Origin: Porphyrobacter sp. UBA7686
GTDB taxonomy: Bacteria > Pseudomonadota > Alphaproteobacteria > Sphingomonadales > Sphingomonadaceae
Reading direction: 5' to 3'
Assembly: GCA_002482865.1 (NCBI GenBank)
Contig: DLGU01000137.1
Span: 1-7,389, forward strand
DNA length: 7,389 bases
Position numbers and translations under genes: made by a program. The notes beneath the pieces are model-generated. The model searched no databases. It saw only the letters and a list, made by a program, of their open reading frames with translations, and was not told where the DNA came from. Shown piece after piece: positions 6,001 through 7,389 of this stretch (position 1 is the first letter of the stretch; every line of letters starts with the position of its first letter).

Positions 6001-6054
6001 CCTCCCACAGCTTGCTGGGGGAGGTGGCAGTCGCGTCAGCGACTGACGGAGGGG
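6001..6054. repeat. Variant palindromic repeat unit (A'-B' order)
   Basis: A related but distinct form. Hairpin A': arms CCTCCCACAGC (6001-6011) and GCTGGGGGAGG (6014-6024), one mismatch, loop TT. Hairpin B': arms CAGTCGC (6028-6034) and GCGACTG (6039-6045), loop GTCA, then ACGGAGGGG. It begins three bases after the unit at 5944-5997 and ends five bases before the carboxylase stop codon. It may fold in the carboxylase mRNA 3' end; there is no T-run, so it is not a standard terminator. Confidence 0.75.
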
Positions 6055-6059
6055 CAAGC

Positions 6060-7389
6060 CTACATCCTGAACACGCCAAATACGGGCCGCTCGGCGATCG
6101 GCGCTTCCAGACACGCCGCCAGCGACAGCCCCAACACATCGCGAGTCTGCACCGGGTCGACCACGCCATCGTCCCACAGGCGCGCGGTGGCGTAGTAGGG
6201 GTTGCCTTCGTCTTCGTATTTCTGGCGGATCGGGGCCTTGAAGGCCTCGGCTTGGTCCGACGTCCAGCTGTCCGCGTCGCGGTGGACGGTGGCGAGGACG
6301 CTCGCCGCCTGCTCGCCGCCCATCACCGAGATGCGCGCATTGGGCCAAGTGAACAGGAAGCGGGGCGAGTAGGCCCGCCCGCACATCCCGTAATTGCCCG
6401 CGCCAAAGCTGCCGCCGATTACCACAGTCACCTTGGGCACGGTCGCGGTGGCGACGGCGGTGACGAGCTTCGCGCCATGCTTGGCGATGCCCTCCGCCTC
6501 GTACTTCCCGCCGACCATGAAGCCGCTGATATTCTGGAGGAACAGCAGCGGAATGCGGCGCTGGCAGGCGAGTTCGATGAAGTGCGCGCCCTTCTGCGCG
6601 CTCTCGGAGAACAGCACGCCGTTGTTGGCGAGGATAGCGACCGGCATCCCCCAGATATGGGCGAAGCCGCAGACGAGGGTGGAGCCATAATGCGCCTTGA
6701 ACTCGTGGAATTCGGAGCCGTCCACGAGGCGCGCGATCACTTCCTTGACGTCATAGGGTGCGCGCACGTCCTCGGGGATGAGGGCGTAGAGGTCTTCCGC
6801 GTCGAACTTCGGCGGGCGGGGGTCCCGCAACCCGTTCGTGTCGAGCGTAGTCGAGACACTGCCTAGCCCACGGTTCTCGACTGCGCTCGAACCGAACGGT
6901 GAATTGAGATGCGAGACAATGTCCCGCACGATGGTGAGCGCGTGTTCGTCATTCTCCGCGAGGTGATCGACCACGCCGGACTTCTTGGCGTGCAAATCGC
7001 CACCGCCGAGGTCTTCGGCAGTGATCTCCTCACCCGTCGCCGCCTTCACCAGCGGCGGGCCGGCGAGGAAGATGGTGCCCTGATTGCGCACGATCACGCT
7101 CTCATCCGACATGGCAGGGACGTAAGCGCCCCCGGCGGTGCAGGACCCCATCACGCAGGCGATCTGCGGGATGCCGAGCGCGCTCATGTTCGCCTGATTG
7201 AAGAAGATGCGCCCGAAGTGGTCGCGGTCCGGAAACACCTCCGCCTGATGCGGCAGGTTCGCGCCCCCGCTATCGACGAGGTAGATGCACGGCAAGCGGT
7301 TCTCCTGCGCAATCTCCTGCGCGCGCAGGTGCTTCTGCACCGTCATCGGGTAATAGGTGCCGCCCTTCACGGTGGCATCGTTGCACACC
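6060..7389 (-). CDS. mccB: Methylcrotonyl-CoA carboxylase, carboxyltransferase (beta) subunit, 5' end outside window
   Basis: The carboxyltransferase subunit of the biotin-dependent enzyme that turns 3-methylcrotonyl-CoA into 3-methylglutaconyl-CoA in leucine degradation. 442 residues are visible; family members are about 535, so roughly the first 90-100 are missing and the first Met in frame is internal. N-lobe: [20 protein letters not shown] (3-22), [20 protein letters not shown] (36-55), [13 protein letters not shown] (81-93), [13 protein letters not shown] (109-121). C-lobe: [20 protein letters not shown] (255-274), [11 protein letters not shown] (283-293), [20 protein letters not shown] (325-344), [12 protein letters not shown] (356-367), [13 protein letters not shown] (396-408), ending FGVFRM. 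These match the methylcrotonyl type better than propionyl-CoA carboxylase. Odd: residues 164-186, in the linker between lobes, come from an inserted 68-base palindrome. No biotin carboxylase (alpha) gene follows; the next gene is the DUF559 cassette. Confidence 0.93.
   Translation of the reverse strand, partial: VCNDATVKGGTYYPMTVQKHLRAQEIAQENRLPCIYLVDSGGANLPHQAEVFPDRDHFGRIFFNQANMSALGIPQIACVMGSCTAGGAYVPAMSDESVIVRNQGTIFLAGPPLVKAATGEEITAEDLGGGDLHAKKSGVVDHLAENDEHALTIVRDIVSHLNSPFGSSAVENRGLGSVSTTLDTNGLRDPRPPKFDAEDLYALIPEDVRAPYDVKEVIARLVDGSEFHEFKAHYGSTLVCGFAHIWGMPVAILANNGVLFSESAQKGAHFIELACQRRIPLLFLQNISGFMVGGKYEAEGIAKHGAKLVTAVATATVPKVTVVIGGSFGAGNYGMCGRAYSPRFLFTWPNARISVMGGEQAASVLATVHRDADSWTSDQAEAFKAPIRQKYEDEGNPYYATARLWDDGVVDPVQTRDVLGLSLAACLEAPIAERPVFGVFRM
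6832..6899. repeat. 68-base palindromic element inserted in the carboxylase gene
   Basis: Left arm 6832-6859 begins CCGTTCGTGTCGAGCG; right arm 6873-6899, read on the opposite strand, begins CCGTTCGGTTCGAGCG. The arms align over 27 positions with three mismatches and one extra base in the left arm; the spacer is 13 bases. Each arm also carries two TCGA boxes able to pair with each other. The carboxylase frame crosses it without a stop, encoding residues 164-186 of the visible protein. It shares no sequence with the repeats around the DUF559 gene. I associate this motif (GTGTCGAGC...GTCGAGACAC) with intergenic repeats of sphingomonads, from memory. Confidence 0.85.

Noticed and set aside
5880..6008. 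N-terminal extension of the DUF559 protein by 43 residues, starting at 6008
   Set aside because: It would be translated entirely from palindromic repeats and sits before the natural start of the family; ATG 5879 has a good ribosome site.
5889..6054. CRISPR array
   Set aside because: The repeats are palindromic two-hairpin units in mixed orientation, without unique spacers of constant length or cas genes.
6012..6866. A 284-codon plus-strand open frame
   Set aside because: Antisense to the well-supported carboxylase; no domain features.

Overview
The window is high-GC, tightly packed chromosomal DNA. Protein style points to an alphaproteobacterium of the order Sphingomonadales, probably Erythrobacteraceae or a near relative: the GyrB ending ([15 protein letters not shown]), an acyl-CoA carboxylase of the methylcrotonyl type, and short palindromic intergenic repeats of a kind I associate with this order. 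The taxonomic call is inference from protein and repeat style. No rRNA, tRNA, CRISPR array, insertion sequence or phage gene was found.

Left part, plus strand (1-3181): the 3' end of gyrB, an AI-2E family (PerM-like) membrane permease, an M50B-like membrane zinc metalloprotease, and a small NTF2/SnoaL-like protein. The first three are packed within 13 and 3 bases of each other and look co-transcribed. The NTF2-like gene follows after 47 bases.

Right part, minus strand (7389 down to 3178): read in the direction of transcription, it holds the 5'-truncated beta subunit of methylcrotonyl-CoA carboxylase (leucine degradation), a 180-base block made almost wholly of palindromic repeats, a small DUF559 (Vsr-like) endonuclease-fold gene, a fourth repeat unit, a lysophospholipid acyltransferase, a DUF1295 membrane protein whose start overlaps the acyltransferase stop, and a TetR-family regulator. 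The TetR and NTF2-like genes converge and share four bases at their stop codons.

The housekeeping genes are ordinary; the interest lies in the repeats. (1) The DUF559 gene sits between repeat units in inverted orientation (5453-5510 and 5944-5997, with a decayed copy at 5889-5940). The repeats supply its ribosome binding site and encode its last 19 residues. This resembles the layout of REP-associated (RAYT) transposase genes with their REP palindromes, but with a PD-(D/E)XK-type nuclease instead of a Y1 transposase. (2) A different, 68-base palindromic element (6832-6899) lies inside the carboxylase coding sequence, in frame, in the linker between its two catalytic lobes, adding about 23 residues. 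Together they suggest at least two families of small palindromic elements active in this lineage, one of which may travel with its own nuclease gene.
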